Assembly (NCBI GenBank): GCA_017515595.1
Contig: JAFWFL010000087.1
Location: 1 to 43,534 of the forward strand
DNA length: 43,534 nucleotides
Source: Coriobacteriales bacterium
GTDB lineage: Bacteria; Actinomycetota; Coriobacteriia; Coriobacteriales; UMGS124
Reading direction: 5' to 3'
Shown here one piece after another: positions 1 to 8,050 of the stretch (its first letter is position 1; each line of letters starts with the position of its first letter). The notes under the pieces were generated by a model. It was not told the DNA's origin. It searched no databases and worked only from the letters and a program-made list of their open reading frames with translations. The translations under genes were made by a program, and so were the position numbers.

Positions 1-118
1 GTTTGACAGGAAAAGAACGAAGGAACCATCCCCCCCGTTCTCGTTCTTTTCCTGTCAAACCACCGTCCCCTGTCATACCCGTTCTTTTCCTGTCAAACCA
101 CCGTCCCCTGTCATACCC
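1..118. repeat. 20-bp inverted repeat plus two tandem 38-bp repeats
   Basis: Positions 1-20 (GTTTGACAGGAAAAGAACGA) are the exact reverse complement of 41-60, giving a hairpin with a 20-nt loop. Positions 43-80 and 81-118 are identical 38-bp tandem copies, each beginning GTTCTTTTCCTGTC and ending with CATACCC; a partial third copy starts at 119. On the minus strand each copy reads GGGGACGGTGGTTTGACAGG, which resembles REP sequences mobilised by RAYT transposases (inference). The window starts inside this element. I see no gene in 1-267; a TATGAT at 221-226 may be the -10 of the next gene. Confidence 0.85.
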
Positions 119-267
119 GTCTCCTGTCATATTCACCCGCCCTTCTGCCTCATCTCTTGCTCACTGCAACATTATATCGAAAATTAACCGCAAGAGTGTA
201 TATTCAAAGACCTTGTGTGTTATGATAGATACCGTACACAAGGCACCGTTACAAGAAAGGATGAGCC

Positions 268-1632
268 ATGAATACAAAATGCAAGGGTAAGCCTCCGCTA
301 TTCCAAAGGCTACCGCGCAAAGGCAGCCTGCTTGTTTTGCTGCTGTCTTTTGTCTTCTGCTTTGCAGCTTTTAGTATGGCTTTAGCTTCTGAGCCAGCGA
401 CAAGCACCGCAGCCAAGATTCAACTCAACAAAGCGGCGATTAGCTGCGATGCCGGCGAAGCTTATCAGCTCAACGCAACGTTTGATTCAACTCCTGTCTC
501 GACAGACAGCGCTCCTAAGGTAACCTGGTCCTCCTCTGACAGCTCGGTAGCCACCGTTGACGCAAACGGCAAGGTTACCGCCATCGCCCATGGCTCGGCA
601 ACCATTACCTGCGCACTTGCTGATAACAAAGACGTAAGCGCAGCTTGCAACATAACCGTTGCCGGTAACCTTATTGACGCGAAGACCATTAGTGAATTCC
701 AGAGCCCGCACCCCTATAACCCTGATTCACGCGATTGCTGGCGCTATACCGCCACCCCGTTTGCCAGTATTCTCGTGCTGGAATTTGATGCAAAGACCTT
801 TGCCGAGAAGGACTTTGACTGCATCGAGGTATCAGGCGCTGACGGCAAGCTTATTCAGCGTTTCACCGCAGATGAGCTCGCCTCCGGCGAGGTTTATGTA
901 GACGGTAACGTAGCATGCGTACGTGTTGTCTCCGATGCTGCCATCAACGAGTGGGGTTTTGCGGTTGTCTCGGTTACTCCCATCGTCTTTGACGGCTGGT
1001 ACGAACTCGCCGGCAACGTATACTACTATCGTGACAACGAAATGCAAAAAGGCATTGTTGATGCAGATGGCGTGCTCTATCACTTTGATGACGAGACCGG
1101 CGCTTTTATAGATGTCTATACACCGCCAGCGACTGAAGAAGTACCTGTAGTTGTACCTGATCCTGAGTTCGAGTACCCCGTGCTGCCCGACGCCGGCGGA
1201 CCTGCGGTATACAAGATGCCATATCTTTTGGGTATGTTCTACACTGATGCTGAGGCACAGCTTGAAAGCATGGGAATTATTGTTGATGAGCTTTGGATTT
1301 ATGACGACTTCTTTAAGACTCCCTGGGGCACCGTTACTTCTCAGAACCCGAATGCCGGCATGGATATTGCCGCAACCGAGCACGCACAGCTTGAGATCAG
1401 CCTTGGCCGGTCACCGGTTGAGGTACCTGATGTAGTAGGTATGGATGTTACTGACGCGTATAACGCCCTTATAGCCGCAGAATTCTGGCCCAAGTATGCT
1501 CCCGCAATTCCAACTTCTGATCCCGCCCTGTTTAACAAGGTAGCTTGGATGGATCCTCCGGGTGGCTCTCTTGCATCTCCCGACACCGGTATTACCATTT
1601 GCCTTTACGTGAACGAAAACGCCAAGGGTTAA
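268..1632 (+). CDS. Secreted Big_2/PASTA domain protein
   Basis: A 454-residue exported protein. Residues 1-40 form a classical Sec signal peptide (KGS, then a run of Leu/Val, ending MALA). Residues about 50-132 are a bacterial Ig-like Big_2 domain (WSSSDSSVATVDANGKV, then GSATIT). Residues about 242-282 (DGWYELAGNVYYY, then DGVLYHFDDETG) resemble a glucan or choline-binding type repeat. Two PASTA domains follow at about 318-380 and 385-452; the second starts VEVPDVVGM. PASTA domains bind peptidoglycan fragments, so a cell-wall or surface role is likely, but there is no kinase domain, LPxTG or C-terminal anchor. The start is chosen because AGAAAGGATG lies just upstream. It appears monocistronic, with a terminator at 1674. 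Confidence 0.85.
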   Translation: MNTKCKGKPPLFQRLPRKGSLLVLLLSFVFCFAAFSMALASEPATSTAAKIQLNKAAISCDAGEAYQLNATFDSTPVSTDSAPKVTWSSSDSSVATVDANGKVTAIAHGSATITCALADNKDVSAACNITVAGNLIDAKTISEFQSPHPYNPDSRDCWRYTATPFASILVLEFDAKTFAEKDFDCIEVSGADGKLIQRFTADELASGEVYVDGNVACVRVVSDAAINEWGFAVVSVTPIVFDGWYELAGNVYYYRDNEMQKGIVDADGVLYHFDDETGAFIDVYTPPATEEVPVVVPDPEFEYPVLPDAGGPAVYKMPYLLGMFYTDAEAQLESMGIIVDELWIYDDFFKTPWGTVTSQNPNAGMDIAATEHAQLEISLGRSPVEVPDVVGMDVTDAYNALIAAEFWPKYAPAIPTSDPALFNKVAWMDPPGGSLASPDTGITICLYVNENAKG

Positions 1633-1673
1633 CACAAAGTAGGGCCGGTACCGGCTGCGATAAGTTTGGAACG

Positions 1674-1705
1674 CCCGGGGTGCTGTGACCGGCACCCCGG
1701 GTTTT
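1674..1705 (+). terminator. Rho-independent terminator after the PASTA protein
   Basis: CCCGGGGTGC (1674-1683) pairs perfectly with GCACCCCGGG (1692-1701) around an 8-nt loop, followed by TTTT. It ends the upstream gene and lies immediately before the tadA start. Confidence 0.85.
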
Positions 1706-1735
1706 ATCTCAAAAGCATTGGCAGAGAAGGTATTG

Positions 1736-2227
1736 ATGGAAGACTCATTAGATGAGCAGTTTATGCGCATCGCCCTTGAAGAGGCTGCTTTGGCAGCTGC
1801 TATAGATGAGGTTCCCATTGGAGCCGTGGTGGTATGCAACGGCGAGGTCGTCGCCCGGGCACACAACATGCGCGAGACAGACGCAGACCCCTCTGCCCAT
1901 GCGGAGTTCACGGCGCTTGTACAGGCGGCAAACACACTCAACCGCTGGCGTCTTACCGGCTGCACGGTGTATGTCACCCTCGAACCGTGCCTTATGTGCG
2001 CCGGCCTCATGATCAACGCCCGCATAGACCGCTGTGTCTACGGCGCCCCCGACCCAAAGGGCGGAGCTCTGGGCACCCTCTATGACGTAAGCCATGATCC
2101 CAGGTTAAACCATGAATTCGAAGTAACCTCAGGGGTTCTCGAACAAGAGTGCGCCCAAGCGCTCAAAACCTTCTTCGCCCGCCGCCGCGCTCAGAACAAA
2201 GTTCGGATGTGCGAGGGGACCGTCTAA
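1736..2227 (+). CDS. tadA: tRNA-specific adenosine deaminase TadA
   Basis: A 163-residue cytidine-deaminase-fold enzyme that converts adenosine 34 to inosine in the anticodon of tRNA-Arg(ACG). The zinc site is complete: H55-A-E57 (SAHAEF) with the proton-shuttling Glu, and P84-C85-L-M-C88. The GAPDPKGGALGTLYD stretch is typical of TadA rather than of guanine deaminases. The ATG at 1736 is chosen because AGAAGG ends five bases upstream; an in-frame ATG at 1685 falls inside the preceding terminator. The gene stands alone between the terminator and a palindromic element. Confidence 0.93.
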   Translation: MEDSLDEQFMRIALEEAALAAAIDEVPIGAVVVCNGEVVARAHNMRETDADPSAHAEFTALVQAANTLNRWRLTGCTVYVTLEPCLMCAGLMINARIDRCVYGAPDPKGGALGTLYDVSHDPRLNHEFEVTSGVLEQECAQALKTFFARRRAQNKVRMCEGTV

Positions 2228-2232
2228 AACTA

Positions 2233-2429
2233 CCTTTGCGTACAGATATTTCCCTTTCTTAGCTACTCAAACGCATTTGAGTTGTCAGTCGAAGAAGATA
2301 AGAAAAAGTGTCCGAGAAAAACCTGCAGGTCAGAAGGCCAGGACTTCTCGGACGCTTGATCCGAGGGTATAAAACAGGCTACTCAAACGCATTTGAGTTG
2401 CTATAAAAGAGAGATTTCTGTACGCAAGG
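2233..2429. repeat. 197-bp imperfect palindrome, MITE-like
   Basis: The ends are inverted (CTTTGCGTACAGAT at the left; ATTTCTGTACGCAAGG at the right). Inside, an identical 23-bp sequence beginning GCTACTCAAACGC occurs at 2262-2284 and 2378-2400. Each copy is itself a palindrome (ACTCAAA-CGCA-TTTGAGT), so the two are both direct and inverted repeats. A central 12-bp stem pairs 2307-2318 with 2345-2356 (GTCCGAGAA/TTCTCGGAC). The whole folds as nested stems. It lies between convergent genes and encodes no protein. It could be a MITE or a large bidirectional terminator. A further 16-bp perfect palindrome follows at 2436-2451 (TAGGGAGCTCTCCCTA). Confidence 0.8.
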
Positions 2430-2457
2430 GTTGTCTAGGGAGCTCTCCCTACATATT

Positions 2458-3171
2458 TTAATCTGCGAGCTTGGCTACTAGCGGCTCAAAGGGGACGCGC
2501 TTGCCTGCTTTGTAGCACCAGAGGAGGCAGCCGTATACGGCGTTTGCTAAGAATGCACCCCACATAACGACCATTACGGGGTCCTGGGCGATGATCCACA
2601 TGATTACGGTTACTATGTCTACCGCAATCCAGTAGAACCATTGCTCGGCAAAGCGCGATACCATGAGAAGAGTTGCAAAGATTGATGCGAGGGTGGTAAA
2701 TCCGTCGAGCGCTGCCATGGAGCCGCCAAGGTATCTGAGAAATACCTGGTAAGCAAAGGTAGCAGCGAGTAGCAGTACCGCCGAGCCAGCAAACTGTAAG
2801 CCGGTCATGGCACGCCCCTGGACTTCTCCTATGCGCTGCTTATGGGCATTGCGCTTCCACACAATAAAGCCCACAATGTTGCTTGGCACATAGAAGAGCA
2901 TGTTGAGCATGACTTCTCCGTAGTAATTGCTCGAGTAGCTAATGAACGAGTATCCAAGGGCATTGATGATTCCAAATAAGAACCCGCTGCGCTTGCCTTT
3001 TGCCGCAAGAACAACCGAGCAGATCCCACATACTGCCGCAATTGTCTCGATACCTGCAAACAGCGCGTTTTGTGTTGCGAGTCCATGGACAAAGCCAATG
3101 AGAGCAGCTATTGTTACCAGGGCGATCATTGAGAGTTCGACCATATTAAAGCTCCGCACAAGATGTCTCAT
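2458..3171 (-). CDS. pnuC: Nicotinamide riboside transporter PnuC
   Basis: A 237-residue membrane protein with about seven hydrophobic segments. It carries the PnuC family pattern of Asn, Tyr and Trp residues in the core helices (FGIINALGYSFISYSSNYYG, then MLFYVPSNIVGFIVWKRN). PnuC proteins facilitate uptake of nicotinamide riboside, which is trapped by phosphorylation. The neighbouring nadR gene would supply that kinase, so substrate and partner agree. The ATG at 3171 is chosen because AAAGGAG lies seven to eight bases upstream; a longer in-frame reading to 3282 overlaps nadR and lacks such a site. It is the second gene of a nadR-pnuC operon with a 55-bp gap. Confidence 0.9.
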   Translation of the reverse strand: MRHLVRSFNMVELSMIALVTIAALIGFVHGLATQNALFAGIETIAAVCGICSVVLAAKGKRSGFLFGIINALGYSFISYSSNYYGEVMLNMLFYVPSNIVGFIVWKRNAHKQRIGEVQGRAMTGLQFAGSAVLLLAATFAYQVFLRYLGGSMAALDGFTTLASIFATLLMVSRFAEQWFYWIAVDIVTVIMWIIAQDPVMVVMWGAFLANAVYGCLLWCYKAGKRVPFEPLVAKLAD

Positions 3172-3226
3172 ACGAGGTACTCCTTTATTCTTGAGTTGTA
3201 ACGTGTCCAGACAGATGGATTGTCTG

Positions 3227-4330
3227 CTATGCGTCGAGAAGAGATTCTGTGAGTTTAATTGCCTGCCGATAGTTCTCTTCATAGGTGCCGTTTAGCACAT
3301 GGTAGACAATGCCTGCTTTGTCATACAGGCTTTTAAGCAGACTGTCTCCCTGCGAGCGCTGCTCGGGTGAGCCAAAGCAGCGGTATCCGTCATCAACCCA
3401 GGGTACGGTTGGCTCTACATAGAGTACCATATCGTAGTGGCTCTCTTGGGCAATTGCATAAGCCAAGGGCAGCTCTGACTTCTCGAACATTCGTGCATAA
3501 TAGGCGGTTACCAGGGCATCTGTATCGCAAAAGTAGACGCGGTTAGCGTGTTCGCAGGCTTTTTGCTCAAGGCTCTTCTGGCCAAAAAGAAACCCGTTAT
3601 AAAGCCCGATGCCCGGTGAATTCACGTTGTATTCCTCGCAAACAAGCTTGCCGTATTCCTCGGTAAAGGTTGTGGCAAAGAAGGCGGCAAGTTTGCGGAC
3701 CAAGTTGGATTTACCGCAACTCTCGGTCCCGGTAATAAGGACTGATTTGTTAAGCAAGACTTGGTAAGACCTGGGTAAGTGCACATAAGCGCGGCTCAGA
3801 GGCATCGCCCTGAGGTCTGTACCGCTTATAGGAACATCTTTGCGCTCCGGGTCTAAAAGCACCGCCTCTGACCATGGGTAAAACTCACGGAACGCGCGGG
3901 AATATGCTTCTTCGCTCGAAAACGCGGCATCAAAGTGCCCCATAAGGTTCACCATATCCTCGCATTCATAATACCAGGGATGCTTACCTTCGCGCTGAGC
4001 CCTCTCGTCCGCCTCGCGGCAATCATATGAGATGACCTCGATATTCTCGAACGGCTGTAATTCATGACGCAGGGCAAGCTCTCGGTATTCGGGAGTGAGA
4101 TATCGCTTGGGAAAACACGGCGCTTTATCGCCGGATGGCGCATCTTCCTGCTCCCACGCAAAGAACTCAAGCTCCTCCGGCCCATGATGCATGAGCACTA
4201 CATTGAGCTTCTCGCACTGGGCTGCGGCCCGGAATATACAGTTAAGATGTCCTTGATGAAACGGGAGGAACTTCCCTCCATAAAACCCCGTGCCAAAACG
4301 AGGTTTGTAAATTGAGTATTGTTGCGGCAT
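3227..4330 (-). CDS. nadR: Bifunctional NMN adenylyltransferase / ribosylnicotinamide kinase NadR
   Basis: A 367-residue cytoplasmic enzyme of NAD salvage. Residues 14-175 are the nucleotidyltransferase domain: GKFLPFHQGHL holds the HxGH motif (25-28) and ISGTDLR (168-174) is the second ATP-binding signature. Residues about 195-367 are the ribosylnicotinamide kinase domain, with a Walker A GTESCGKS at 201-208. There is no N-terminal helix-turn-helix, so this is the enzyme-only form and not the enterobacterial repressor. The ATG at 4330 follows GAAAGGAT. Together with PnuC it makes NAD from imported nicotinamide riboside. The leader upstream is duplicated (4338-4545). Confidence 0.93.
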   Translation of the reverse strand: MPQQYSIYKPRFGTGFYGGKFLPFHQGHLNCIFRAAAQCEKLNVVLMHHGPEELEFFAWEQEDAPSGDKAPCFPKRYLTPEYRELALRHELQPFENIEVISYDCREADERAQREGKHPWYYECEDMVNLMGHFDAAFSSEEAYSRAFREFYPWSEAVLLDPERKDVPISGTDLRAMPLSRAYVHLPRSYQVLLNKSVLITGTESCGKSNLVRKLAAFFATTFTEEYGKLVCEEYNVNSPGIGLYNGFLFGQKSLEQKACEHANRVYFCDTDALVTAYYARMFEKSELPLAYAIAQESHYDMVLYVEPTVPWVDDGYRCFGSPEQRSQGDSLLKSLYDKAGIVYHVLNGTYEENYRQAIKLTESLLDA

Positions 4331-4337
4331 GCGGAAT

Positions 4338-4545
4338 CCTTTCGCTTTGGATGACAGTTTTAAGCCATAATTTGCGACAGCGACAAACATCTTGGGCTAT
4401 AAGAAATACTTTTGGTAAAGAGCATCAGACCAGCTCATGCCTGTTGTTTTATGTATATGGCGGTGATAACATACGCGGCTCCTTCGCTTTGATGGACAGT
4501 TTAGATTAAGAAGGACATACTTTGCGACAGCGACAAACAACTTGG
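4338..4545 (-). promoter_or_regulatory. Duplicated nadR leader with TGTCGC-TGTCGC element
   Basis: Two related blocks lie about 145-150 bp apart. 4338-4396 and 4481-4545 share, on the minus strand, GTTTGTCGCTGTCGCAAA, then AAACTGTC, then CAAAGCGAA and a Shine-Dalgarno sequence. The proximal copy leads into the nadR ATG. The distal copy leads into an ATG at 4472 that stops after seven codons. The conserved tandem TGTCGC hexamers suggest a repressor or promoter site controlling NAD salvage. Which regulator binds is unknown; it does not match an NAD riboswitch that I recognise. Confidence 0.6.
4449..4472 (-). other. Seven-codon mini-ORF in the distal leader copy
   Basis: Reading minus, GAAGGAG is followed at normal spacing by ATG at 4472 and the peptide MLSPPYT, then TAA. 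The ribosome binding site and start are copies of those of nadR. This is either a leftover of the leader duplication or an upstream ORF that affects nadR translation. Confidence 0.35.
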
Positions 4546-4694
4546 TCCTTCACGCATCACTTTCAATGCGTGCTTACGGGATACACCTCAAATCAATCAC
4601 CGTCAATCCCACTCACCCAACTACACGCGAACGACACAGTCCGGATGACAGAAGGCACAACCCCAGGAGGAGAATTGGAGACGGTTCTTTTTTC

Positions 4695-4928
4695 TCATTC
4701 AATAAACCATTCAAGTCTTCCGCAGGATGTGCACTCAAAAACTGATGCTGATCTGTTTGCCCAATCGAGGTTTATAAATGTCAGGCCTGCTGTATTCAGC
4801 TGAGCTTCTGAGCGATAGAACCTTTTATTTCCGCAGTGTGGGCAAACAAGTTGTTTTTGAGCAATCATATATGACTCGCCCGCTGGTTTATTGCTTGCCG
4901 CCTTTTTTAATTCGCTAAAAAATCCCAT
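4695..4928 (-). CDS. Zinc-ribbon protein, predicted nucleic-acid binding
   Basis: A 77-residue protein with two Cys pairs, CPHCG (C29, C32) and CTSCG (C66, C69), forming a zinc ribbon. It resembles small predicted nucleic-acid-binding zinc-ribbon proteins (COG3478-like). GAAGGAGA precedes the ATG at 4928 at good spacing. It lies 54 bp downstream of the ABC permease on the same strand and is probably the last gene of that operon. No function is established. A plus-strand reading across this region (4522-4803) has no ribosome binding site and is rejected. Confidence 0.75.
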   Translation of the reverse strand: MGFFSELKKAASNKPAGESYMIAQKQLVCPHCGNKRFYRSEAQLNTAGLTFINLDWANRSASVFECTSCGRLEWFIE

Positions 4929-4982
4929 GGGTTCTCCTTCAAGAATAAGAATTGTGCCTTTACATCTCTCCGCTCTTGAGAA

Positions 4983-5687
4983 CTACAGCTCCCTTGTACG
5001 GTAGAGATACAGTGAGAGCGGGATGCTGGCAAGAAATACGAGAATGCCCGCAAATGGTATTACTGAGGACAATGAATCTAATGCTGTAACAAGCCTGAAG
5101 CCAAAGTGTGACTGGATAAAACTGACCAGCATCGTCCCAAGAATAATGAAGAGAATAAATGCGAGTGTGATGTAGCGGGCTGCTTTTGTCATGCCAAACT
5201 TCATGGCGAGAGGCAGCATGATTCCGCACAAAAAGAGGGTTACACATGTACCGCAAAAGCTCGATGTTACAATACGTCCAAATGCTTCGCCGGATAACCG
5301 GTACTGACCCAAAGATGTAAATATGCCCGATAATCCCTGCATGATAAGGTAACATACCGTAATCACCACAATAGTACCAATCATAGTGGCAAATGAAACA
5401 AGAGCTGCGGTTGCGTATCTGCCCAGCACAGTTTCTTTTCTGCTTATGGGCAACGTCGCGCGCAACTGGCTCCAGCCGCTTTTATCCTCTATGTCGGCAA
5501 TTGTATACATAAGCGTATAGGGAATCATAACCGTGAGAATCGTAGCTGCGATCCTGAATGCCATATCATCTGCACTGTTATTTCTTGTTATGGCTATCAT
5601 AAAGAGAGCAACAAGCAAATAAATAAGAATGCTCGATCTTAACTGGGGCTTCATCAGAGCGATATCAGAGATTATCATGGTTTTCAT
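4983..5687 (-). CDS. ABC-2 type transporter permease
   Basis: A 234-residue integral membrane protein with about six hydrophobic segments, resembling the permease of two-component ABC-2 exporters (ABC2_membrane_5-like). The cytoplasmic loop DIEDKSGWSQLRATLPISRKE after the second helix is characteristic of that group. Its ATG overlaps the last four bases of the ATPase gene, so the two are translationally coupled. With the YtrA-type regulator upstream, a role in exporting or resisting a cell-envelope-active compound is likely but not shown. Confidence 0.82.
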   Translation of the reverse strand: MKTMIISDIALMKPQLRSSILIYLLVALFMIAITRNNSADDMAFRIAATILTVMIPYTLMYTIADIEDKSGWSQLRATLPISRKETVLGRYATAALVSFATMIGTIVVITVCYLIMQGLSGIFTSLGQYRLSGEAFGRIVTSSFCGTCVTLFLCGIMLPLAMKFGMTKAARYITLAFILFIILGTMLVSFIQSHFGFRLVTALDSLSSVIPFAGILVFLASIPLSLYLYRTREL

Positions 5688-6571
5688 AGGGACTCTCCCT
5701 TCAGCATATGGAGCATATACGCATCAATCGAAGCCGCATCAACCGTCACCTCGGGGAAGGCACGCGTAAAAGCAAAGCGGTCCGGCACAAGCACATCAAC
5801 ACTATATGCATGCCTGATGTAGCATAAACCTGACTGCGTGCTTCCTGCCTGGATACTTGCGGTGTTTTGTACTACGGCTTCGAACTCGTCTTTATGGCAG
5901 CGCGCAATCCCGGCCTTTAAGCAGATATCATCTTTTGGTATATTGAACACAACTTTGCCCTCATCAAGGCAAATAATGGTATCTGCAATAGCTTCGAGAT
6001 CAGAGGTAATATGACTCGAGATGAGAATTCCGCGCGATTCATCTGTCATATAATCCCGTAAGATGTCGAGAACTTCTTGCCTGGCGATTGGGTCAAGGCC
6101 TGCTGTGGGCTCGTCAAGAATCAAAAGCTGCGGCGTGTGTGCCAGCGCAAATGCGAGTGACAGCTTCATGCCCATACCGCGCGAAAGTGTCTCAACGGTT
6201 TTGTCGCTCGGAATACCAAAGCTCTTGAGATATGCGGTATATGCGTTGTCATCCCAGGAGTGATATGCTGCTTTCCCAAGGATTTTAAGATCTGTAATTT
6301 CCATTTCTTTTGGAAGCTGGCAGGCATCAAAGACAACACCCACGTTTTGCCTCCAAAGGCCGTCTTCTCCGGCAGGTTTATCAAAGGCCTCAACACTGCC
6401 TTCATCAAAGCTGACAAGACCCAAAAGCCCCTTAAGTGTTGTGGTTTTGCCGGAACCGTTTGATCCAATGTAGCCAACCACATACCCGGAAGGTACTTCA
6501 AGATCAACATGGTCAAGACAAAAGCCCTCGTAGCGTTTTACCAGACCGGTACCTTTTATAAGACTTGTCAT
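5684..6571 (-). CDS. ABC transporter ATP-binding protein (YtrB/BcrA type)
   Basis: A 295-residue ATPase. Walker A is GSNGSGKTT (36-44), the signature is LSRGMGMK (129-136, a degenerate LSGGQ usual in this subfamily), and Walker B is LLILDEPTAGLD (to 160). The C-terminal 80 residues form the extension typical of antibiotic-type ABC-2 systems. The start at 6571 follows AGAAGGAG. It lies 15 bp downstream of the GntR gene and overlaps the permease gene, so the set is one operon. Confidence 0.92.
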   Translation of the reverse strand: MTSLIKGTGLVKRYEGFCLDHVDLEVPSGYVVGYIGSNGSGKTTTLKGLLGLVSFDEGSVEAFDKPAGEDGLWRQNVGVVFDACQLPKEMEITDLKILGKAAYHSWDDNAYTAYLKSFGIPSDKTVETLSRGMGMKLSLAFALAHTPQLLILDEPTAGLDPIARQEVLDILRDYMTDESRGILISSHITSDLEAIADTIICLDEGKVVFNIPKDDICLKAGIARCHKDEFEAVVQNTASIQAGSTQSGLCYIRHAYSVDVLVPDRFAFTRAFPEVTVDAASIDAYMLHMLKGESL

Positions 6572-6586
6572 AGTATGATGCTCCTT

Positions 6587-6967
6587 CTAAACGAGGGTAT
6601 TCTCGGCCAGGACATCCAGCATGGAATGAAGTTCATCAAGATCAATGGCTGCGGTTTTAGCCTCATCAAGCGCATTCTGAAGATGTGCCTCAATCCTGCG
6701 GAGGCGCTCCTCGCGCAAAACGTCCACGTTACCCCCGGTGACAAAACACCCCTTACCCGGAACTGTGTCAATAAACCCCTGAGCCTCAAGATCTGTATAG
6801 GCTCGCTTGGTGGTAATTACACTTACGCGCAAATCATTAGCAAGCGCCCTGATTGAAGGCAACGCTTCACCGGCCGCCAGCTGCCCCGACAAAATAGCAT
6901 TCTTAAGCTGGATGGTAATCTGCTCATAAATTGGCTTGTCACTGGCATTCGATATAATAATGTCCAC
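6587..6967 (-). CDS. GntR family transcriptional regulator, YtrA subfamily
   Basis: A 126-residue protein, short for GntR but usual for the YtrA type. Residues about 8-75 are the winged helix-turn-helix (PIYEQITIQLKNAILSG, LPSIRALANDLRVS, TTKRAYTDLEAQGF). They are followed only by a helical tail and no large ligand domain. The GTG at 6967 is chosen because AAAGGAGG lies seven bases upstream; an ATG at 7012 has no such site. It heads the GntR-ATPase-permease-zinc-ribbon operon and probably represses it through the operator at 7083-7101. Confidence 0.9.
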   Translation of the reverse strand: MDIIISNASDKPIYEQITIQLKNAILSGQLAAGEALPSIRALANDLRVSVITTKRAYTDLEAQGFIDTVPGKGCFVTGGNVDVLREERLRRIEAHLQNALDEAKTAAIDLDELHSMLDVLAENTLV

Positions 6968-7082
6968 GCTGCCGCCTCCTTTCCCCCAACAAAACCGCTG
7001 CGTTGGCATCAACTGATGTGCAACAATCCGTAACTTCTGTCAGAACCAATCTCCTAAAACCAACCATCTTACACAATCTTAT

Positions 7083-7130
7083 GTATATATTCGCTATATA
7101 CAGTATAATCACATCGCTAATTACAGCCAA
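7083..7130 (-). promoter_or_regulatory. Promoter and operator of the GntR/ABC operon
   Basis: On the minus strand, TTGGCT (7125-7130) and TATACT (7102-7107) are separated by exactly 17 bp, a good sigma-70-type promoter. Immediately downstream GTATATATTCGCTATATAC (7083-7101) is an inverted repeat with 7-bp arms covering the expected transcription start. That is where a GntR repressor would block transcription. A similar GTATAT/ATATAC site follows the ECF sigma promoter at 11749. Confidence 0.65.
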
Positions 7131-7348
7131 ACCTAATCCGAACTGTTCCATAAATTCTTAACAATACAGCCAAACTGTAAGTAACATATACTTTTGGGTA
7201 TATCAGACCACCGATAACCAGGCATAATGCAATAGTATTGGTGAACAAATTGCAACTTTGACATTACTTTCCAGATATATACAGATAACAAAAATTAAGG
7301 TTAGCAGTCTAGAATGAAAGATCTGGATTTCTTAGCCAGGGGCTTGTT

Positions 7349-7809
7349 GGTAAAAAGGCGGTTAACGCACCAAGATAAGAGTAACAAACTCCTCAGCAAA
7401 AGCCTGATGGCAAAAATGTGACGATCGCTGCCTCAGACAAGAGATTGGGGCTTCTTGGCCAGAGGCTGGTGGCAAAAAGGTGACGATCGGTTGTCTTGAA
7501 GCCAGAATTTTACCTCTCGGACAAGCGGAAATGACAAAAAGGTGAGGATTCGTTGTCTCTATCAACCTAATGCAATGGTGCCTCTCGGCTTATCAAAGAT
7601 AAAATACCAGTTAAATGTATATTTCGTAATTAATTATTTTATTCTGAAGACGTTCTCAGACAACGGATCGTCACCTTTTTGCCAGTTCGCCCTTGCTAAG
7701 AAGACTAAACGGGTTTCTCAGACAACGGATCGTCACCTTTTTACCATTAAGCTCTTGCCAAGAAACCCTTGCCTCCCTTTTTGGACAACGAATCGTCACC
7801 TTTTTGCCA
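7349..7809. repeat. Mirror-symmetric array of 27-bp repeats with a 62-63 bp period
   Basis: Copies of CAAAAAGGTGACGATCGGTT and variants occur forward at about 7408-7433, 7470-7496 and 7531-7558, with a decayed copy near 7349-7370. They occur reverse-complemented at 7658-7684, 7720-7746 and 7783-7809. Centres are 62-63 bp apart in both arms and mirror about position 7608. The intervening sequences also share TTCTTGGC/GCCAAGAA-like segments, so the arms can pair as one long imperfect hairpin. The array sits between divergent genes. In 6968-8050 I see no protein gene, only the promoter at 7083, this array and the hairpin at 7941. Confidence 0.8.
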
Positions 7810-7940
7810 TTTGGAGCTAGAACAACAGTATTTACAAATTAATACGTCAATGGACCAACCCTCCTGCAAGAGAAATATCCTTTTTGCACAGTTGTTATAT
7901 GTGTAATGTGGGGTTGTGTATCTTGTAGTAAATCGGTATT

Positions 7941-7978
7941 ATTCTTTTGCCACAGTTTTTGAGCTGTGGTAAAAGAAT
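7941..7978 (+). other. 15-bp inverted repeat in the flavoprotein leader
   Basis: ATTCTTTTGCCACAG (7941-7955) pairs with CTGTGGTAAAAGAAT (7964-7978), with one G-T pair and an 8-nt loop. It lies about 70 bp before the start codon. There is no T-run, so it is more likely an operator or mRNA structure than a terminator. Confidence 0.55.
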
Positions 7979-8050
7979 AGTTTCATTCGCGTTTTGTTTT
8001 TGCCGGCACATGAAACCGCGCTGGTTTCGACAGAAAGGGGTGTCACAAAG

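Noticed and set aside
3-290. 95-aa plus-strand reading frame over the first repeats
   Set aside because: It is translated from the tandem repeats, has no ribosome binding site and overlaps the start of the PASTA gene.
832-1383. 183-aa minus-strand frame inside the PASTA gene
   Set aside because: Antisense shadow; the plus-strand product has a signal peptide and recognisable domains.
4338-4545. NAD-binding riboswitch upstream of nadR
   Set aside because: The repeated leader invited this, but I could not match the fold or conserved bases of known NAD riboswitches.
7349-7809. CRISPR array
   Set aside because: Repeats are regularly spaced but switch orientation at the centre, and the intervening sequences are related rather than unique spacers.
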